DNA of 64,000 nucleotides, taken from positions 62,001-126,000 of the IMG/VR virus record IMGVR_UViG_3300027857_000012; one strand, written 5' to 3'. Source of the stretch: a virus. Both the position numbers and the translations under genes were made by a program. Below the pieces are notes generated by a model that made no database searches, was not told where the DNA came from, and worked only from the letters and a program-made list of their open reading frames with translations. This document shows positions 23,509 to 32,347 of this stretch, piece by piece (positions within the stretch are counted from its first letter, which is position 1; each line of letters opens with the position of its first letter).

Positions 23509-23964
23509 GTGTCTAGAATCACATTGCATCAGCAATTTATTACCATGACTGAAGTTGTCGCGCTTCGAAGTTCATGCCCTCGAATGGCTGTTGGTGCAGT
23601 GATGACAGTGCAAGGACGCATCATTTCGACTGGGTATAATGGTTCTCCAAGAGGAACAGCACACTGTGAAGATGCTGGGTGCATTGTCACGGATGGACAC
23701 TGTATTCGAGCTGTGCATGCAGAACATAATGCGCTCCTGTTTGCAAACTTACAAGGTGTGTCAATGCATGAGACGATTCTCTATTGCTCACACCTTCCGT
23801 GTTGGGAGTGTCTTAAAATTATCATTCAACTGCACGTTGGTGCAGTCTGTTACCATCGATCATATAGAGATAATCGATGTGAGAAATTCGGATATACATC
23901 GCAAATTGATGCATTTCGTGCGGCGTGTATTGATGTATTTCAAGAATACCCAGTGATGATATGA
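23509..23964 (+). CDS. dCMP deaminase (cytidine deaminase fold)
   Basis: A 151-residue enzyme converting dCMP to dUMP. RSSCPRMAVGAV, GYNGSPRGTAHC, the zinc-site HAEHN (about residue 75) and LPCWEC with its two cysteine ligands are in the standard order of dCMP deaminases. GTG 23509 is used because the family begins just before this point. The dUMP would feed the thymidylate synthase at 1868. ATGA overlap with the next gene. Confidence 0.88.
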   Translation: MSRITLHQQFITMTEVVALRSSCPRMAVGAVMTVQGRIISTGYNGSPRGTAHCEDAGCIVTDGHCIRAVHAEHNALLFANLQGVSMHETILYCSHLPCWECLKIIIQLHVGAVCYHRSYRDNRCEKFGYTSQIDAFRAACIDVFQEYPVMI

Positions 23965-24401
23965 AAACAGAGCAAAGAGTGATTCCAGAATTGATTGAAA
24001 TCAAGATTGCATTAAATATGGATTCGTGCGTACAGGATCCACGAGCAAGAGAAACATTGCTTCGACAGTATCGAACACTGCTTCGAGTGTGTATTGCACT
24101 CGAATTACATCAACATTTTGCGGACGATCTTTCTCGACATGATATTTTTGCTGATTTATGGGCAGAGGAAGTAGCGATCGCACAAAGTGCCTGTGATGTT
24201 GGGACATATATTTCTCGGTGTCTTCGACCGATTGTTGATCGATCATTTGTGCATGCACAAATGTGGAGTGCCATTGCAGATGTTGTTCTGCGGGCACTTG
24301 GGTCGAATGCACATAAAAGTGTTCACATTTCACTTTCAGCAAAAGCATTTCGACTTGCTGAAACATTCGCACTTGAGGAGGAGAAAAATCGTGATAAGTG
24401 A
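23961..24401 (+). CDS. Helical protein of unknown function
   Basis: A 146-residue, mostly alpha-helical protein, translationally coupled to the deaminase by ATGA. Its spacing of acidic and leucine residues recalls sigma-like or helical-bundle proteins, but no motif is clear enough to name one. Confidence 0.6.
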   Translation: MKTEQRVIPELIEIKIALNMDSCVQDPRARETLLRQYRTLLRVCIALELHQHFADDLSRHDIFADLWAEEVAIAQSACDVGTYISRCLRPIVDRSFVHAQMWSAIADVVLRALGSNAHKSVHISLSAKAFRLAETFALEEEKNRDK

Positions 24402-24678
24402 CATATTGGCATCACTTCGTGATATTGCCAACTTATCTGTTGATGAAGATGTTCGTGCAGTAACATCATACATGCAAACAATTCGGGACGCTGGTGTTTC
24501 ACCAGGAAAGGTCTCAGAACGTGGCCTTGACTTTGCAGATGAGTTGATGTTTAATCAGTATCCTGAACGACAGAAGATTATTCGGATGCAGCTATCTGCA
24601 TACATTATGTCAAAATCAGCGAAACAAGTAGGAGTACATGCAGAAACTCGCCGAGCGGAACGATCGTCAAAAGAATAA
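24391..24678 (+). CDS. Small protein of unknown function
   Basis: A 95-residue protein starting at GTG 24391 with GAGGAGGAG 9 bases upstream, overlapping the preceding gene by 11 bases. A longer frame from 24187 is a shadow. Helical, basic C terminus. Confidence 0.6.
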   Translation: MISDILASLRDIANLSVDEDVRAVTSYMQTIRDAGVSPGKVSERGLDFADELMFNQYPERQKIIRMQLSAYIMSKSAKQVGVHAETRRAERSSKE

Positions 24679-24892
24679 AAAACGGTTAGTTCGCATGTCA
24701 TCAGACCCATCGTTGGATGATCGAATTAGAATTGCGCAAGCAATGTGTCTTGTGCTTGCGCAAGCGTTTCACAGTGAGTCGTTGACACAAGAAGCATTCG
24801 AAACATGCACAGCACTGGAATGTCAGGCACTTCGAATGCTTCTCACGCTCATTGACGATTTACGACAGCAAATACCCAAGGATCATTCATGA
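24638..24892 (+). CDS. Small helical protein of unknown function
   Basis: An 84-residue protein with GTAGGAGTAC before its ATG, overlapping the upstream gene by 41 bases. Basic N terminus, helical body. Confidence 0.55.
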   Translation: MQKLAERNDRQKNKKRLVRMSSDPSLDDRIRIAQAMCLVLAQAFHSESLTQEAFETCTALECQALRMLLTLIDDLRQQIPKDHS

Positions 24893-25131
24893 TTGGATCT
24901 ATCGGCATTGGGTCTGCCCTTTTGGGCATTTTTTGGATGTATAATTGCATTGCGCTGCAACACCTCTATCAAATCACACGACAATCGACGCCTGGAAGTC
25001 ACTATTGGCTCACGACGCTTCCTGTTCGAAATCATCTTCATCAAGTTCAAAAGAAGCGTGATCGTGAGCTTCTGAAATCACTTCTTTCAATCGGGATTGC
25101 CGTGACTTGCCTTTTTCTTATCTTAAAATAA
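24889..25131 (+). CDS. Small membrane protein
   Basis: An 80-residue protein with hydrophobic segments at both ends (about 3-25 and 64-80) around a polar, basic middle, probably a membrane hairpin. ATGA junction with the upstream gene. Function unknown. Confidence 0.6.
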   Translation: MIGSIGIGSALLGIFWMYNCIALQHLYQITRQSTPGSHYWLTTLPVRNHLHQVQKKRDRELLKSLLSIGIAVTCLFLILK

Positions 25132-25144
25132 GTATCATTTTCTA

Positions 25145-25173
25145 TATACATTTTGAAGAAAATATGATATAAT
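25145..25173 (+). promoter_or_regulatory. TATACA-17-TATAAT promoter
   Basis: TATACA 25145-25150, TATAAT 25168-25173 with TGA; a variant -35 of the family. Confidence 0.8.
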
Positions 25174-25214
25174 TGTGTCAAATTCAATTGTCTTTTTTTG
25201 CAAGGAGGAAAAAC

Positions 25215-25802
25215 ATGTCTCAGCATGCAGATTATTTAGAAGAAGATATTTCAGAAGAAGAACCAACGCCATTTCGAAAAGGGCCAGCACCCCGAAAAGA
25301 AAAAGCAAGCATGTCGCCTCGACGATATCTTGTGCTCGTTATCAATGGTGTGTATGGGCAATTACTGTGGGCGCGAATTAATAACAATCCAGATCTCGAG
25401 GTTGAAAAAGAGCATCGAATCAATGAGCTCCTGCGGCAAGCTGCTGACATGGGTGTATCACTTCGACGGAATCCAAAAACAGGTCGATACGTTCTCGCTG
25501 ATCCAAAAGAAGAAGCTGGAAAGTTTGGCGACTTGAACACGAGTCCGATTGATATGTTGCATACCTATTTTGACACAGCACTCGGGACACTTTTTAGTGC
25601 ATATGCTGAATTGCAAGATCAGTATCAGGATATTCGTGACGCTGAGAACAGATCAGTGATGAATGGAAACTCACCGACAGATAGTGTTCAAACGCACTAT
25701 TTGAAACTGGTGAGTGCGAAACATGATATTAAACTGTATCAAGCAATTCGAAATGATCTGCTTCGCTTATTTGGCGTGGAAGTACCCGAAGGAATATCAT
25801 AG
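25215..25802 (+). CDS. Protein of unknown function
   Basis: A 195-residue soluble protein. CAAGGAGGAAAAAC directly precedes ATG 25215, a very strong ribosome binding site suggesting high expression. The N terminus is acidic then basic and proline-rich (about 1-35); the rest is helical. Own promoter at 25145 and no coupling downstream. Confidence 0.65.
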   Translation: MSQHADYLEEDISEEEPTPFRKGPAPRKEKASMSPRRYLVLVINGVYGQLLWARINNNPDLEVEKEHRINELLRQAADMGVSLRRNPKTGRYVLADPKEEAGKFGDLNTSPIDMLHTYFDTALGTLFSAYAELQDQYQDIRDAENRSVMNGNSPTDSVQTHYLKLVSAKHDIKLYQAIRNDLLRLFGVEVPEGIS

Positions 25803-25825
25803 AATCGATGTGTTCTTGTAAACGA

Positions 25826-25854
25826 TGTACTTTTCCTCCATTTTGTGATAAAAT
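25826..25854 (+). promoter_or_regulatory. TGTACT-17-TAAAAT promoter
   Basis: TGTACT 25826-25831, TAAAAT 25849-25854 with TGA. Confidence 0.85.
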
Positions 25855-25886
25855 ACTAGTATACAATACAAATTGGAGGGAAGAAC

Positions 25887-26651
25887 ATGAATATTAGGAC
25901 GATCAAAGCACAATTTCCAGGAACATGTTCGTTTTGTCATGAACCATTCGCCAAAGGTGATATGTTTCAATACAATTATGAATTCAAAGTAGGATATCAT
26001 GCCGGGTGTCCTATTGTCACAACTCCACTTCTTCAACGAGTACTCAGCACCCCAGTCATTCAAACACCACTTCCAATGATCGAAACGCACCGTGATGATA
26101 TTACATCTGCACCATTGAAAACACTCGATGCACAAGCACATTTGCTTCCACAAGTCATCGATCTCTTTGATGGTCGATTCAGTATTGAATATGTATTAAA
26201 AAACGGAACACGTCGGCATATTGTTGTCTGGATCAAGACGAGGAAAAAGGGGCAATATGTCGGGTCTCGATGGATTCGAGTGCATTTCGGGCAACATAAA
26301 GGTACTGAGTATGTGCATTGTGCTTTTATCACGGTCGAAGGGAAACTTGTGTTTCTTCGATCATTCACGCAAGACCCAGAGTTAGATGCTGAGCGAAAAG
26401 CAGCCGCAATCGCAGCAGTGCAAGTCCTTGTCACAGGAAAAGAAAATGCACAGTATGCGATGAATTATGCGAAAATGTCACAACGGTGTTGGCATTGCGA
26501 AAAAGTGCTCACAAACATCCGCACACTCCACGATATTGAAAAGAATGGTGGAATGGGTCCTGTATGCGTGAAAAAATATCCAAAACTTGTCGATCGTGTA
26601 CGAGATGCGTGCCGACAGGGACAACCAAGTGTTATTACATTGTCATTGTGA
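25887..26651 (+). CDS. Two-zinc-site protein (DUF6011-like C terminus)
   Basis: A 254-residue protein. The N terminus has CSFCHEPF...GYHAGC (about residues 12-36), a CxxC...HxxC site. The C terminus has CWHCEKVL followed by NGGMGPVCVKKY, resembling the GxGPxC end of the DUF6011 family. The middle is a beta-rich domain with VHFGQHKG. Nucleic-acid binding is plausible but unproved. Strong site TTGGAGGGAA upstream; own promoter. Confidence 0.65.
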   Translation: MNIRTIKAQFPGTCSFCHEPFAKGDMFQYNYEFKVGYHAGCPIVTTPLLQRVLSTPVIQTPLPMIETHRDDITSAPLKTLDAQAHLLPQVIDLFDGRFSIEYVLKNGTRRHIVVWIKTRKKGQYVGSRWIRVHFGQHKGTEYVHCAFITVEGKLVFLRSFTQDPELDAERKAAAIAAVQVLVTGKENAQYAMNYAKMSQRCWHCEKVLTNIRTLHDIEKNGGMGPVCVKKYPKLVDRVRDACRQGQPSVITLSL

Positions 26652-26682
26652 ATCAGTGACATTTCAAAAATGCGTAAAACGA

Positions 26683-26711
26683 TGTACTTTTTCTCCACTT
26701 TGTGATATAAT
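26683..26711 (+). promoter_or_regulatory. TGTACT-17-TATAAT promoter
   Basis: TGTACT 26683-26688, TATAAT 26706-26711 with TGA; start near 26718. Confidence 0.9.
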
Positions 26712-26731
26712 TGTTCTTAGTAAAGGTACAT

Positions 26732-27091
26732 ATGCGAGAACGTGAATTACCAGGAATGCGGCAGGTATTGCCGAAACAAAGTGAAATTGACCAACATTTA
26801 ACTGCAGTGAATATGACAATGCTTGCAAGTGCACGAGCAAGAGAACTTGCGTGGTTTCATGAACGACGAATACCGATCGTCGAGGTGAACACAATGATCT
26901 ATCTTGTGCCTGATGGCATCGACGAAAAAGAGTTTGCACATCAACTTGGGCAAGTGAATCTTGTGCTTGGAGAATTGTTAACGCATCTTGCATGGTTTGA
27001 ACAGCACGGATTAAGTTTGAAACGTCGAACGGTTGCTGGAACTCAGCAGTATGTATATGATGGCAAACGAGCACCCAAAAGTGAGATGTAG
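26732..27091 (+). CDS. Protein of unknown function
   Basis: A 119-residue helical protein with AAAGGTAC 6 bases before ATG 26732. The frame from 26711 is excluded because it begins inside the promoter. A weak hairpin (GATGTAG/CTACATC) follows the stop. Confidence 0.65.
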   Translation: MRERELPGMRQVLPKQSEIDQHLTAVNMTMLASARARELAWFHERRIPIVEVNTMIYLVPDGIDEKEFAHQLGQVNLVLGELLTHLAWFEQHGLSLKRRTVAGTQQYVYDGKRAPKSEM

Positions 27092-27148
27092 TTTTCTACA
27101 TCTTTGCTCATCGAGGGGCCCCAAATGTCATCTGGAATGTGATAGAAA

Positions 27149-27439
27149 TTGCGTAAGGGAACGGCCAATCCAAAAACAGCGTGGCGAACAGCATATTACG
27201 CCAAATTGAATGATATTACACAGCACTTGCATCAACAAGACGAATTATTGCAATTAATTCACACGGATCTTCCGATGTTTCGATGTCGACTGTTATTTTT
27301 TCATTATTTTGAATCATGTTGTTGGTTCGTAGATCAAGGATTCAAACTTGAATTTTCGATGATTCATGGATCAATTTTTCATGATTTGACAACAAATACG
27401 TGGAAAGTCGTCGATTCAGTCAAAATAAACGAGAAATAG
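27149..27439 (+). CDS. Small protein of unknown function
   Basis: A 96-residue frame starting at TTG 27149 without a clear ribosome binding site; the first ATG is much further in. The body (HTDLPMFRCRLLFFHYFESCC) is aromatic-rich. Codon use matches neighbours, so it is probably real. Confidence 0.5.
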   Translation: MRKGTANPKTAWRTAYYAKLNDITQHLHQQDELLQLIHTDLPMFRCRLLFFHYFESCCWFVDQGFKLEFSMIHGSIFHDLTTNTWKVVDSVKINEK

Positions 27440-27443
27440 TAAA

Positions 27444-27680
27444 ATGAAAATAACCATTGAGTTTGAAACAATAGATCAAGATGAAGCACTTCGAATTATT
27501 CGTGCACTGTTTCCAAGCGCAGTGTCATACAAAAGACACTGTGAAGAGTGTTCTCGATTGCTAGAAAATGGTCGATATCGATACTGTCGAGCATGTGTTC
27601 GCGGCAAACAGCATTTACAAAGTCGTGAATCAAGAGCAAGGCAAACTGCAGAATTGCGAGCATGGGCTCGTCAAGCGTAG
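27444..27680 (+). CDS. Small zinc-ribbon protein
   Basis: A 78-residue protein with CEECSRLL...YRYCRACVRG (about residues 34-52), a CxxC-CxxC zinc ribbon, and an arginine-rich C terminus likely to bind nucleic acid. Confidence 0.6.
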   Translation: MKITIEFETIDQDEALRIIRALFPSAVSYKRHCEECSRLLENGRYRYCRACVRGKQHLQSRESRARQTAELRAWARQA

Positions 27681-27690
27681 GAGAAACACA

Positions 27691-27873
27691 ATGCGAGCAT
27701 ATGGGCCGAAACGAAATGATTGGTGTAGTGTGCGAGGCACCATTTGCAAAGATCAGTGGTGTATTGCCAACAAGTATCGTCGTGGTCTTGGAAAAGGAAA
27801 TACTGCTCTTCATCGACGTGTTCGAAAATCAGCGAAAGCGCGAGCACGTCGTGAGAATCGAGTGCATGTATGA
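27691..27873 (+). CDS. Small basic protein
   Basis: A 60-residue, strongly basic protein (RRVRKSAKARARREN at the C terminus) with cysteines in WCSVRGTICKDQWC. GTAGGAG precedes ATG 27691. Probably nucleic-acid binding. ATGA overlap with the next gene. Confidence 0.6.
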   Translation: MRAYGPKRNDWCSVRGTICKDQWCIANKYRRGLGKGNTALHRRVRKSAKARARRENRVHV

Positions 27874-28181
27874 GTGAAGAGTTACGACAACGTCGAGCTG
27901 CATTTGTGGACGCAACAAATCTTGTACTTCAAGCGTATATTCTGAATGGTGGCTCATTTGGGGCACGTATGTTAATGTGTGCTGAGGTACTTGGCCCTGA
28001 CGATTTTGCAACAGTACAGTTTCTCGTCCAAGTGCTTCCAAAGGATCTCGACAATGTGTATGATATTATTGCAGCACTTGCAGGTGAATTAATCGAAGCT
28101 CGAACACGATTATGTATTCTTGGTGCAATGTCTGATGCCGATCGACTCAAGTCAGCTCGTCCGCTTTGGAGGGTTCGGTAA
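27870..28181 (+). CDS. Helical protein of unknown function
   Basis: A 103-residue helical protein between two coupled genes (ATGA upstream, TAATG downstream). Not recognised. Confidence 0.6.
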   Translation: MSEELRQRRAAFVDATNLVLQAYILNGGSFGARMLMCAEVLGPDDFATVQFLVQVLPKDLDNVYDIIAALAGELIEARTRLCILGAMSDADRLKSARPLWRVR

Positions 28182-28624
28182 TGCTTGAAGAAGTGCATAT
28201 TGCATTTACTGGACCATCACAGAGGTGTGTAAATGATTCAATGATGCTTCGAGCACTTCTCACTGAAATTCACTTAGAATTTGGATCATCTGCTGTCATT
28301 CGAACTGGTGCGTGTATTGGGACTGATGCACTCGTTGCTCGAATTGCGACACGTCAACAGTTACATGTGTTTACAATTGTGCCAGCGTATCGAGGAAAAG
28401 TTGATGTTGAGTGGCAACAGTGGTGTGCATCATATCATGAAATGCTGGAAGAAACATCGTTTCGTGATAGAAATACATACATGGTGCAAGGAGCGGATTA
28501 TGTATTCGCCTGTTTTCGAAATCGATCGCCAGAAGCATTGCAAACAGGTGAGGGAATGACGTATCGAATTGCTCAACGAATGGGTATTCCAACGATATGT
28601 GTGTACTTTAATGAAAGTGAGTGA
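28181..28624 (+). CDS. SLOG-superfamily nucleotide-binding protein
   Basis: A 147-residue Rossmann-like protein. FTGPSQR near the N terminus and VIRTGACIGTDALVARIA (about residues 40-57) match the phosphate-binding loop of SLOG proteins such as DprA and the LOG family. GADYVFACFRN later completes the fold. It may bind or cleave a nucleotide. GGAGGG lies 7 bases before ATG 28181. It is the first of three such proteins in the window. Confidence 0.65.
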   Translation: MLEEVHIAFTGPSQRCVNDSMMLRALLTEIHLEFGSSAVIRTGACIGTDALVARIATRQQLHVFTIVPAYRGKVDVEWQQWCASYHEMLEETSFRDRNTYMVQGADYVFACFRNRSPEALQTGEGMTYRIAQRMGIPTICVYFNESE

Positions 28625-28627
28625 AAC

Positions 28628-28819
28628 GTGCAAAAGCGATATGCACTCTTGCGTTTTTTCACCATTCTGTTAACGATTGTTGTCGTGTTAGTGTTTATCA
28701 CCATTGCATTTACGACAACACATACTGCAACAGATTTTACAAATATGCTGATCCCAATAGGGATCGTCACGATTTTTGTGACCCTTATTCTTGGATTCAT
28801 TTTGAAACCAAAGAGGTAG
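28628..28819 (+). CDS. Small membrane protein
   Basis: A 63-residue protein with two hydrophobic segments (about 8-28 and 40-60), GTG start. Unknown function. Confidence 0.6.
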   Translation: MQKRYALLRFFTILLTIVVVLVFITIAFTTTHTATDFTNMLIPIGIVTIFVTLILGFILKPKR

Positions 28820-28867
28820 ATATGTGTTACGTACATGAACCGTTAAGTGAAAGGATAGTGATCGATC

Positions 28868-29044
28868 GTGATCACGACACATTTTCCAGCAGGGTTCCCG
28901 CCAACAACAGGCGAATTATTTTACTTTCTCCTTGGTATTCTTTTAGTTGGGATTACGTTTGCACTTTTCAAATGGGCAGACAGAAAATTCGCGTATTTTA
29001 TCATCGCATTTTCGATCGTGTTGCTCCTGTTGGTGCACGCATAG
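28868..29044 (+). CDS. Short membrane protein
   Basis: A 58-residue frame, GTG 28868 to TAG, with two strongly hydrophobic segments (LFYFLLGILLVGITFALF and FAYFIIAFSIVLLLLVHA) separated by KWADRK. This pattern is typical of a real membrane hairpin and is preferred to the overlapping polar frame from 28822. AAAGGATAG lies upstream. Confidence 0.55.
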   Translation: MITTHFPAGFPPTTGELFYFLLGILLVGITFALFKWADRKFAYFIIAFSIVLLLLVHA

Positions 29045-29046
29045 TC

Positions 29047-29346
29047 TTGGCGATTCGGAAAATATATCGCCAAGGGCATGTGTCGATTGATGTTGACACA
29101 GCACCGACAGAAAAGATTCAACTCGGTGTCGGTGCACCTCGTGAATTTTCTGTTGTTCTTGGTCGAATGCATGAACGATTGCATGAGTTAACCGAATTCA
29201 GTGATCATTTGATTGTCGATGGATTTCGATTGGCATCAAAAGGTCGCCGTATACAGTGGCAAGACGGAAAAATGTATGAAATTGTTGATGTCTTTCAAGA
29301 TCCGAAAGATCCGATGTTGATTGTTGGAACATTGCAGCAGAGGTGA
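29047..29346 (+). CDS. Small protein of unknown function
   Basis: About 99 residues. The frame is open from 28621 but upstream codons overlap the membrane gene, so TTG 29047 (or GTG 29080) is the likely start. The C-terminal part is beta-rich. Confidence 0.5.
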   Translation: MAIRKIYRQGHVSIDVDTAPTEKIQLGVGAPREFSVVLGRMHERLHELTEFSDHLIVDGFRLASKGRRIQWQDGKMYEIVDVFQDPKDPMLIVGTLQQR

Positions 29347-29349
29347 TGT

Positions 29350-29559
29350 ATGCATGCGTGTTTCTTTTGTGTGAATAGAACATGGAATCGATGCTCATGT
29401 GGCACATATTGTTGTCCTGAGCATCTTGCACCACATGTATGCCCAAAATGCACTCATATTGCAAACATACAACTTCGTTCTCGAATAGAACACCGTCTTG
29501 TTCCTTGGCAATATGTTGAAGGAGAAGAACGGTTTACTCAGAAAGTGATACAAGAATGA
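29350..29559 (+). CDS. Small zinc-finger protein
   Basis: A 69-residue protein. CFFCVNRTWNRCSCGTYCCPEH, then HVCPKC, gives cysteine/histidine spacing like HIT or AN1-type zinc fingers. AGAGGTG precedes the ATG. ATGA overlap with the next gene. Confidence 0.6.
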   Translation: MHACFFCVNRTWNRCSCGTYCCPEHLAPHVCPKCTHIANIQLRSRIEHRLVPWQYVEGEERFTQKVIQE

Positions 29560-30173
29560 TTGAACCGAATGGTGAATACCTTTCTCAGACAGATGAGGAT
29601 ATATTCCAAGTTGTTCGAGGCGGATTGCAACTCGCAGAACAAATTCTTTTGATGGCGAAAGGAAAAAGCACGAAGTCAACACGAATTGCGCTCAATTATA
29701 TTGGGAAGTATGGTGACTGGACACCACTTCTGTTGCATCCATGGTATCGACGATACCTCATGCTCCGGAACTATGGGGCAGATGAGGTTGAAGCAATGAA
29801 TCAAGAGCAATATCCTCATGCAAAATTCTATCCAGGCGAGACGATTTTGTATCACCGAACATTGGTGGTAACAATCGATGAGCCGTTACCACCACCATCA
29901 GTGACTGGAACACATTGGCAATATTACTCTGTGTTTGGTGATCGAGGTGAGCGTGTCGAAGTGCCAGAAGATGCATTGACTCGATTGCATTCCGGTATTC
30001 TAACACACGCTGGTGCTATACGTATAGGGCGACCAGAACACGGTGGAGCAGTAATCGAATATGTAGAAGATGTTGGAGAAGCCTTGTTCGTCTACAAAGA
30101 CAACGAGAAATTGGGTGAACATGTGCCATTCGGGGCAGAGGGAGTATTGCAAGATGCATCAACAGATGCTTGA
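29556..30173 (+). CDS. Protein of unknown function
   Basis: A 205-residue soluble protein, alpha-helical at the N terminus and beta-rich in the second half (HWQYYSVFGDRGERVEVPED). Not recognised. Coupled to the zinc-finger gene by ATGA. Confidence 0.6.
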   Translation: MIEPNGEYLSQTDEDIFQVVRGGLQLAEQILLMAKGKSTKSTRIALNYIGKYGDWTPLLLHPWYRRYLMLRNYGADEVEAMNQEQYPHAKFYPGETILYHRTLVVTIDEPLPPPSVTGTHWQYYSVFGDRGERVEVPEDALTRLHSGILTHAGAIRIGRPEHGGAVIEYVEDVGEALFVYKDNEKLGEHVPFGAEGVLQDASTDA

Positions 30174-30414
30174 ACATGTCGTTATAGTGGCCATGCTTGT
30201 TTCAGCATGTAGCATTTATATTGGATGGATATGGTTTGCACTTGCATTTTTCCGTGTCGTTCGTCGCTGGTCTCGATTTCGCTACGTCACGTTCACTGAG
30301 CATCTGACATATGTCTGGTATGCGTGGCGTCTCCAGTATGCATTTGTTTGTTTTCTTGTCGGATTAATCTGTGTCGTACTCGGACAAACTATATTACGTA
30401 TGGTAACACAATGA
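30154..30414 (+). CDS. Small membrane protein
   Basis: An 86-residue protein starting at ATG 30154 inside the preceding gene, GGGAG upstream. Two hydrophobic segments (about 8-30 and 60-80) flank a basic aromatic loop (RVVRRWSRFRY). Confidence 0.55.
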   Translation: MHQQMLEHVVIVAMLVSACSIYIGWIWFALAFFRVVRRWSRFRYVTFTEHLTYVWYAWRLQYAFVCFLVGLICVVLGQTILRMVTQ

Positions 30415-30647
30415 ATCGTCCGAAACCAAGTGAACTTGCTCCAGACGATTCGCCAATCCCAGCAATACTTCAAGAAGTGAATCGTCTGCAATATGAAATT
30501 TATCATCGTCTCCGTACTGGTGAACGTCGATCATCGACGAGTATTATTCTACTTGATGATGCACAAAAACAACTATTAAAAACGCTCTATCATGATATGC
30601 ATGTTCTTCCAGTGATCAACAAATATGGGTATTATGAATTATATTGA
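30411..30647 (+). CDS. Small protein of unknown function
   Basis: A 78-residue soluble protein, ATGA-coupled to the membrane gene and TGATG-coupled to the next. Not recognised. Confidence 0.6.
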   Translation: MNRPKPSELAPDDSPIPAILQEVNRLQYEIYHRLRTGERRSSTSIILLDDAQKQLLKTLYHDMHVLPVINKYGYYELY

Positions 30648-31003
30648 TGTATGAACGAGATATCAAAATGAATGAACGAGATATGATCCTCGAATGGAAA
30701 GCACAACTCACAATCGGACATGTCTGTGATCTTATCGAACAAGTATATAAGTACAGACTCCACCGAGGATCAATACATATCCTCGCCGTATCACCACCAA
30801 AGTTTCTGATCGCAGCAAGTCGCCTTGATGCTACTGGTGTTCGCCAACATCTTCTTCTGTTGCTCGACTGTCTGACGATCATTGAACTCTCACCACTCGA
30901 GGAAGAAAGGTTGATCGAGTGGGGAATGAAACAAGTGCAACGTCAAGTGCTCGCTGAACAGGTACTTGTTGGTGATGAAGAAGAAACGGGAAAGGGTACA
31001 TAA
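30647..31003 (+). CDS. Helical protein of unknown function
   Basis: A 118-residue mostly helical protein; ATG 30668 is an alternative start. Acidic C terminus. Not recognised. Confidence 0.55.
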   Translation: MYERDIKMNERDMILEWKAQLTIGHVCDLIEQVYKYRLHRGSIHILAVSPPKFLIAASRLDATGVRQHLLLLLDCLTIIELSPLEEERLIEWGMKQVQRQVLAEQVLVGDEEETGKGT

Positions 31004-31240
31004 ATGATACACATATTCAATTTGTCATTGCTTTTGCTTGGATCTGTGTCACTCACTGTTGGTGTTGCAGGACTTGTTGCGGCAAGTGTCAAATATCGAC
31101 CAACACGAGCTGAGCTACAGAATGCGAAAGCATTTGAAACATGGTGGAAACAATTGTGGCTCCAACGACCGATGAATCATGCACTTGCTGTGATGCTAAT
31201 CGGAGCCATTTTGAATCTTTTAGCACTGATGACTCGATAA
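31004..31240 (+). CDS. Small membrane protein
   Basis: A 78-residue protein beginning with a hydrophobic segment (about 5-27) and ending with another (60-77). AAAGGGTAC precedes the ATG. Confidence 0.6.
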   Translation: MIHIFNLSLLLLGSVSLTVGVAGLVAASVKYRPTRAELQNAKAFETWWKQLWLQRPMNHALAVMLIGAILNLLALMTR

Positions 31241-31251
31241 AGGAATAGTCA

Positions 31252-31479
31252 ATGTCACAAGATTACTTGCAAACGAAATTCTCTTGCATTCTGACACTCC
31301 TCCATGAATGGACAACAAGCATAGGTGAAATTCGAATTTACAGGTCAGAATCGTGTTCGATTCACCTCGTTGTTGCAACATCCAAATCACATGTCATCAA
31401 AAAGTGCGATAATGAAGAGACAGCAGTAGATGATGCACGTCTCCTGATAGGTGTCGCGGACATTCAACCGACGGACTAA
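31252..31479 (+). CDS. Small protein of unknown function
   Basis: A 75-residue protein with AAAGGAATAG before its ATG. Not recognised. The following 114 bases hold no gene, only a short inverted repeat ACTAATG/CATTAGT. Confidence 0.55.
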   Translation: MSQDYLQTKFSCILTLLHEWTTSIGEIRIYRSESCSIHLVVATSKSHVIKKCDNEETAVDDARLLIGVADIQPTD

Positions 31480-31593
31480 AGGTGGATGTGTATTGTTGAG
31501 GTGCACGAGACTAATGTCCATTAGTATACTTGCATTTGTGCATAAAGAAGAACAAAAATTATGAAAATATTGAAAATGATAGGATAAATTGTC

Positions 31594-31962
31594 ATGGCAG
31601 CACCTGAACAACTGTTGTTTGATATACACTTGCTTGATACATTTCTTGATGCGTTTCGACTTCATTTAATTCGAATGGCAGATTTATGGTGGAAAACACA
31701 CCAATCAGAGTGGCCAAAAACACCAGAGAATCTTTGTTATCCAGATGGATTAGCGGCATTTATGCGATTTACATTGTCGCAGTGGATGATGGCGCATCAG
31801 AAAGACATTATTGCACTGCTTGAGTCAAAAAATATTCCTGTTTCAATTGATGTGAAAATGGAACATCTGCAGCACGAAATTCTTGATAACATTAAGATGC
31901 TTGTGCAAGATGGCTATATCTCAACACCCGATTGGGGAAGAAAGGATACACATGAACACTGA
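31594..31962 (+). CDS. Helical protein of unknown function
   Basis: A 122-residue alpha-helical protein. TAGGATAAA precedes the ATG. Overlaps the next gene by 11 bases. Confidence 0.6.
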   Translation: MAAPEQLLFDIHLLDTFLDAFRLHLIRMADLWWKTHQSEWPKTPENLCYPDGLAAFMRFTLSQWMMAHQKDIIALLESKNIPVSIDVKMEHLQHEILDNIKMLVQDGYISTPDWGRKDTHEH

Positions 31963-32182
31963 AGGTCTTGCGCTCATTCGATGTGCTTTGAGTGAGAGTG
32001 ACCCTGCACATGCAATTAATTGTTGGTCAATGGTCAAATACCGAGAGGTCAATGCGTCTGGGCAACACCCAATTGCATTTGAGCATATTACATTTGCAGA
32101 AGCACTTTCACTTGTGACAGGGACACCAGCAGCAGACATTGAAGCAGAACTTGCAACGCTGACACAACAAGCATCAGAATAA
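31952..32182 (+). CDS. Small protein of unknown function
   Basis: A 76-residue helical protein; GAAAGGATAC before ATG 31952 sets the start. Not recognised. Confidence 0.6.
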   Translation: MNTEGLALIRCALSESDPAHAINCWSMVKYREVNASGQHPIAFEHITFAEALSLVTGTPAADIEAELATLTQQASE

Positions 32183-32209
32183 GAGAACGTGCAAAAGAAT
32201 CAAACATCA

Positions 32210-32287
32210 TCACAAAAATGACTCGATGAAAAACTCAAAATAGCATTTTTATGTTGGAAAAGTATATACTTTTCCACATTTTTGTGA
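32210..32287. repeat. Nested palindromes over a promoter
   Basis: Outer arms TCACAAAAATG (32210-32220) and CATTTTTGTGA (32277-32287), and an inner perfect 22-bp palindrome TGGAAAAGTAT/ATACTTTTCCA at 32255-32276 centred at the start of the -35 box. A likely operator for a dimeric repressor. Confidence 0.7.
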
Positions 32288-32293
32288 TATAAT
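32265..32293 (+). promoter_or_regulatory. TATACT-17-TATAAT promoter
   Basis: TATACT 32265-32270, TATAAT 32288-32293 with TGA; drives the 32348 operon. Confidence 0.85.
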
Positions 32294-32347
32294 TAAATTA
32301 GGTCAATCAATTGGATGGTTGATCATAGCAGAAAGGATTGTTTTTGA

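Noticed and set aside
28822-29046. Upstream extension of the 29047 gene (MCYVHEPLSER...)
   Set aside because: The overlapping frame at 28868 encodes a clear two-helix membrane protein, which is more gene-like.
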